DNA of 64,000 bases, from the NCBI RefSeq assembly GCF_947568225.1, contig NZ_CANOOQ010000001.1, forward strand, positions 806,001 through 870,000, given 5' to 3'. Each line of letters begins with the position of its first letter. The stretch's first letter is position 1. Positions 61,061 through 64,000 of this stretch are shown piece by piece. A program made the position numbers and the translations under genes. The notes beneath the pieces are model-generated. The model was not told the DNA's origin, made no database searches, and saw nothing but the letters and a program-made list of their open reading frames with translations. Source of the stretch: Faecalispora anaeroviscerum. Its GTDB lineage: Bacteria; Bacillota; Clostridia; Oscillospirales; Acutalibacteraceae.

Positions 61061-62396
61061 TATTCCGCACCCCGATCAACCGGATTCCGCGATGCTCTGT
61101 ATTGACCTGCTTGAGGCATGCGTGCGGCAGAATGCAGGCTTCAAACCCCAGGCGCGCCGCCTCTGCAATACGAGCATTCACATGGGAAACAGACCGAAGC
61201 TCTCCCGTTAGGCCGATCTCGCCGAATACCAGAACGCTGTCGCCAATCTGTGCATCCTTCAGGCTGGAAATCAGCGCCATCGCCACTGCAAGGTCTGCCG
61301 CGGGCTCGTCCAGACGCAGGCCGCCGACGATGTTCACATAGGCATCCAGATTCGAAAAGTAGTAGCCTGCTTTCTTTTCCAGAACGGCCAGCAGCAAAGA
61401 CATACGGTTATAATCAAAACCGGTAGCAGTTCTTCTGGGGTTGCCAAAGCCGGTGGTGGTTGCAAGACCCTGAACCTCTGCCAGAATCGGCCTGGTTCCC
61501 TCCATAACACACGTTACGCACGTACCTGATACATTCTTGGGCCGGCCGGATAATAACGCCATCGAGGGGTTGTCCACCTGGGACAATCCCCTTTCTCCCA
61601 TATCGAACACACCAATTTCATTAGTAGAGCCATATCGGTTTTTCACCGCGCGCAAAATACGGTACGACATCTGCCGTTCCCCTTCAAAATACAGCACAGC
61701 GTCCACAATATGCTCTAAAACCTTAGGTCCGGCGATCGCGCCATCTTTGTTGACATGCCCTACAACAATGATCGGAATATCCAGTGATTTAGCTGTTCTC
61801 ATCACGTAATTCGTGCATTCCCTTACCTGCGTAATGCTGCCGGGCGACGAGCTGAGCTCGGGATGATTCATCGTTTGAATAGAATCAATCATGACGAGAT
61901 CCGGTTTGAGCTCCTGAATCTGCTCAACGACAAGCTGAATGTCGGTTTCCGTCAGGACTAGCAGATTTTCGCTGCTAACCCCCAGGCGGCAAGCCCTCAG
62001 CTTAATTTGCCGGTTGGATTCCTCACCGGATACATATAAAATTCGCAGCTGCTGCCCCAGATACTCACAGATCTGAAGCAGAATCGTCGATTTTCCGATT
62101 CCGGGATCGCCGCTAATCAGAATCAAAGAACCACGAACGATTCCGCCGCCCAGCACTCTGTCCAGCTCGGAAAGCCCCGTCTGGTAGCGCTGTTCATCCG
62201 CCGTATCAATTTCATTGATGGATACCGGGCGTGACATGGAATGATGCCCGGCGGCTTTGGGAGTAGAACGAACAGGCTCCCGTATTTCCTCGCTCATCGT
62301 GTTCCATTCCCCGCACCCGGGGCATTTTCCGTACCATTTGGGGGATTCAAATCCGCAGCCGGAGCATACGAATACCGATTTGCTTTTCGATGCCAT
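61029..62396 (-). CDS. radA: DNA repair protein RadA (Sms)
   Basis: This 455-residue protein has an N-terminal zinc finger (CSGCGFESPKWYGKCPGC), Walker A SGDPGIGKST, the RadA motif KNRYGSTNEIGVF and a C-terminal Lon-like domain (DLAVAMALISS). It is a hexameric helicase-like branch-migration protein for recombination. Confidence 0.96.
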   Translation of the reverse strand: MASKSKSVFVCSGCGFESPKWYGKCPGCGEWNTMSEEIREPVRSTPKAAGHHSMSRPVSINEIDTADEQRYQTGLSELDRVLGGGIVRGSLILISGDPGIGKSTILLQICEYLGQQLRILYVSGEESNRQIKLRACRLGVSSENLLVLTETDIQLVVEQIQELKPDLVMIDSIQTMNHPELSSSPGSITQVRECTNYVMRTAKSLDIPIIVVGHVNKDGAIAGPKVLEHIVDAVLYFEGERQMSYRILRAVKNRYGSTNEIGVFDMGERGLSQVDNPSMALLSGRPKNVSGTCVTCVMEGTRPILAEVQGLATTTGFGNPRRTATGFDYNRMSLLLAVLEKKAGYYFSNLDAYVNIVGGLRLDEPAADLAVAMALISSLKDAQIGDSVLVFGEIGLTGELRSVSHVNARIAEAARLGFEACILPHACLKQVNTEHRGIRLIGVRNIREAFEAAVL

Positions 62397-62443
62397 ACTT
62401 TTTATCTCCGATTGATGTTCCTTTATTTTATCTCGATTCTTCT

Positions 62444-62472
62444 ATTATAGCGCGGCAACAGGTTCCCGGCAA
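62444..62472 (-). promoter_or_regulatory. Promoter of radA
   Basis: On the minus strand TTGCCG (62467-62472) and TATAAT (62444-62449) have a 17-base spacer, between the cwlD stop and radA. Confidence 0.6.
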
Positions 62473-62475
62473 CTG

Positions 62476-63201
62476 TTATGCCATTGTTTGCGAAACGGAA
62501 TTCCAATAACTTAAAAACCCCTGATAAATTGCAAACGCCATCTGTCTTTGATACTCCGGCTGACTCAGCTTTTTGGATTCCCCCGCGTTAGACAGAAAAC
62601 CGCATTCCACAATAACAGCTGGTACCGCCGCGTTTCGCAGCAGATAAATTGAATCTGTGGCAGGCTTTGTTTCTCTGCTGTTTTCAGGCTGCAGAAGAGC
62701 CGAGATCGTCTTTTGAGTCGTATCCGCCAGAACCTGACTTTTGGGGTTTTTAGGCCCGTAAAAGATCTGAGCGCCACTGTATTTTCCATTCGTAAAATGG
62801 TTCTGATGGATGCTGAGAAAAACGCAATCGCCGTTCTCTTCCACTATTTTCAGGCGATTATGCATATCGGAAGTTTTTCTTGCCTTCACCGTATCAAGTG
62901 TATTATCCCCAACAGAGACATCAGAATCTCGGATCATAACGACCCGAAATCCGGACATTTCGAGCATCGGTTTCAGATCCATCGCAATGGCAAGGTTAAT
63001 GTCCTTTTCAATGATTCCGGATTTACTGACAGCGCCGCCGTCTTCCCCTCCGTGGCCGGCATCCAGTACAATAGTTGGCATATAGTCCCCAGCCAGAGCC
63101 GACACCATCTGATCGATTTTTTCAAACGAGAGATATGTCAGGCGTATAAACATCATGCAGCAAAAGATTAACAACAGCAGGGGAAGTCGAAGCTTCTTCA
63201 A
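62476..63201 (-). CDS. cwlD: Germination-related N-acetylmuramoyl-L-alanine amidase CwlD
   Basis: This amidase_3 enzyme has an N-terminal membrane/signal segment and zinc ligands in VLDAGHGGEDGG and SIHQNHF. The catalytic Glu is in VIVECGFLSN. CwlD removes stem peptides so muramic-delta-lactam can form in spore cortex. On the minus strand AGAGGTG lies six bases before TTG 63201, so I use that start (241 residues, MKKLRLPLLLL). ATG 63207 touches the RBS. Confidence 0.9.
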   Translation of the reverse strand: MKKLRLPLLLLIFCCMMFIRLTYLSFEKIDQMVSALAGDYMPTIVLDAGHGGEDGGAVSKSGIIEKDINLAIAMDLKPMLEMSGFRVVMIRDSDVSVGDNTLDTVKARKTSDMHNRLKIVEENGDCVFLSIHQNHFTNGKYSGAQIFYGPKNPKSQVLADTTQKTISALLQPENSRETKPATDSIYLLRNAAVPAVIVECGFLSNAGESKKLSQPEYQRQMAFAIYQGFLSYWNSVSQTMA

Positions 63202-63273
63202 TGTCATCACCTCTGAAGAAGTATATGCACCCACCCACGAAAAAACAACGCCAATTGTATTGAAAACAATATA

Positions 63274-63312
63274 CAAAAAAAACCGCAGGCTGCTAAACAG
63301 CTTGCGGTTTTT
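63274..63312 (-). terminator. Terminator of the tRNA operon
   Basis: On the minus strand AAAACCGCAAGCTG pairs with CAGCCTGCGGTTTT (one mismatch) across TTTAG, then a T8 run. It begins immediately after tRNA-Cys. Confidence 0.92.
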
Positions 63313-63386
63313 GGAGGCGTCACCCAGATTTGAACTGGGGAATCAGGGTTTTGCAGACCCTTGCCTTACCACTTGGCTATGACGCC
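63312..63386 (-). tRNA. tRNA-Cys (GCA)
   Basis: A 75-base cloverleaf with acceptor GGCGTCA/TGACGCC, anticodon loop CTGCAAA (GCA) and TTCAAAT in the T loop. The CCA end is encoded. Confidence 0.97.
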
Positions 63387-63449
63387 ATATTCATGATTAC
63401 GGTGACAAAGATAACGCTTAATTGCTTTAAGCGTTATCCAGTCAAACCA

Positions 63450-63525
63450 TGGAGCGGATGACGAGGCTCGAACTCGCTACCTCCACCTTGGCAAGGTGGC
63501 GCTCTACCAGATGAGCTACATCCGC
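63450..63525 (-). tRNA. tRNA-Gly (GCC)
   Basis: A 76-base cloverleaf with acceptor GCGGATG/CATCCGC, anticodon loop TTGCCAA (GCC), T-loop TTCGAGC, and encoded CCA. Confidence 0.97.
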
Positions 63526-63530
63526 ATTGT

Positions 63531-63607
63531 TGGTGCCTCCGGACGGAATCGAACCATCGACACGGGGATTTTCAGTCCCCTGCTCTACCAACTGAGCTAC
63601 AGAGGCA
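63531..63607 (-). tRNA. tRNA-Phe (GAA)
   Basis: A 77-base cloverleaf with acceptor TGCCTCT/GGAGGCA, anticodon loop CTGAAAA (GAA), T-loop TTCGATT, and encoded CCA. Confidence 0.95.
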
Positions 63608-63612
63608 AATAT

Positions 63613-63689
63613 TGGCGACTCGGAACGGGTTCGAACCGTCGACCTCTAGCGTGACAGGCTAGCGTTCTAACCAACTGAACTACCGAGCC
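63613..63689 (-). tRNA. tRNA-Asp (GTC)
   Basis: A 77-base cloverleaf with acceptor GGCTCGG/CCGAGTC, anticodon loop CTGTCAC (GTC), T-loop TTCGAAC, and encoded CCA. Confidence 0.97.
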
Positions 63690-63692
63690 GTA

Positions 63693-63769
63693 TGGTGGGA
63701 GTAATAGGACTCGAACCTATGACCCCCTGCTTGTAAGGCAGGTGCTCTAACCAGCTGAGCTATACTCCC
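63693..63769 (-). tRNA. tRNA-Val (TAC)
   Basis: A 77-base cloverleaf with acceptor GGGAGTA/TACTCCC, anticodon loop CTTACAA (TAC), T-loop TTCGAGT, and encoded CCA. First gene of the five-tRNA operon. Confidence 0.97.
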
Positions 63770-63812
63770 ATTTCGGCTGCCGCCGTGCATCTGTGCATCA
63801 GCGACGTGTTAT

Positions 63813-63841
63813 ATAATACTATATATTGTGTCAGTTGTCAA
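63813..63841 (-). promoter_or_regulatory. Promoter of the tRNA operon
   Basis: On the minus strand a consensus TTGACA (63836-63841) and TATTAT (63813-63818) have a 17-base spacer, 44 bases upstream of tRNA-Val. Confidence 0.85.
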
Positions 63842-63883
63842 CAGGTATTTTCAATTTTTTTCAAAATTTGGTTGGATAATTTA

Positions 63884-64000
63884 TCAGATCGATTTTTGCC
63901 GCAACTCCCCTTCTACAGAGGCCGCGAGATGGTCCAGCTGCTCCTGGGTAAACTCGTACGTTCTGCCGCAATACTGGCACTTGGCTTCCATTTTCCCGCT
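63884..64000 (-). CDS. hslO: Hsp33 redox chaperone, C-terminal end only
   Basis: The frame runs off the window. The last 38 residues include KMEAKCQYCGRTYEF followed by TQEQLDHL, the end of the Hsp33 zinc domain with the second CxxC pair. Hsp33 is an oxidation-activated holdase. The first pair and the rest lie beyond base 64000. Confidence 0.75.
   Translation of the reverse strand, partial: SGKMEAKCQYCGRTYEFTQEQLDHLAASVEGELRQKSI

Overview
The window looks like a chromosomal core segment of a strictly anaerobic, spore-forming Clostridia bacterium, most likely in the Oscillospiraceae/Ruminococcaceae group. The signs are a roughly balanced base composition, many low-GC Gram-positive operon orders, an NfnAB-type electron-bifurcating pair, a SCIFF peptide with its radical-SAM maturase, a tyrosyl T-box, a lysine riboswitch and many sporulation genes (spoVM, sipL-like, spoIVA, spoIVFA/FB-like, spoIIM, splB, cwlD). 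The taxonomic placement is inference from gene content; no marker search was run.

1-15.4 kb: the end of a biotin-carrier gene and a 5S/OadA-type carboxyltransferase, then a long collinear block yicC-remA-gmk-rpoZ-priA-def-fmt-(zinc protease)-rsmB-rlmN-prpC-prkC-rsgA-thiN. It ends with two very short genes: a 51-residue membrane peptide and spoVM. The order matches the Bacillus yloC-to-spoVM region without coaBC and rpe.

15.4-19 kb: an accessory-looking insert. It holds a remnant of a Crp/Fnr regulator, then a strong promoter with a palindromic operator driving four genes: a short [FeFe]-hydrogenase H-domain-like Fe-S protein and a NitT/TauT-type ABC transporter (permease, ATPase, lipoprotein). 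This is the best candidate here for an undescribed system.

19-22.2 kb: sipL-like and spoIVA. With spoVM these encode the spore-coat basement layer, so the accessory operon sits inside a functional sporulation neighbourhood.

22.3-31 kb: nitroreductase, nfnAB, a SpoIVFA/SpoIVFB-like protease pair, a YfmF/YfmH peptidase-like pair and lgt. 31-42 kb: folD, dxs, tlyA, nadK, argR, recN, T-box-tyrS and a YfhO membrane protein.

42-47 kb (minus strand): splB, then the lysine-pathway operon asd-dapA-dapB-ACT protein behind a lysine riboswitch. 47-56.3 kb (plus): queA-tgt, yajC, a TIGR04086-type membrane protein, scfA-scfB, proC, spoIIM, xerD, a membrane protein and a YciI-like protein. 56.3-64 kb (mostly minus): a XerC-like recombinase, a GME-fold protein, an ABC permease and adaptor lacking an adjacent ATPase, a small Cys protein (plus), radA, cwlD, a five-gene tRNA operon (Val-Asp-Phe-Gly-Cys in transcription order) and the 3' end of hslO.
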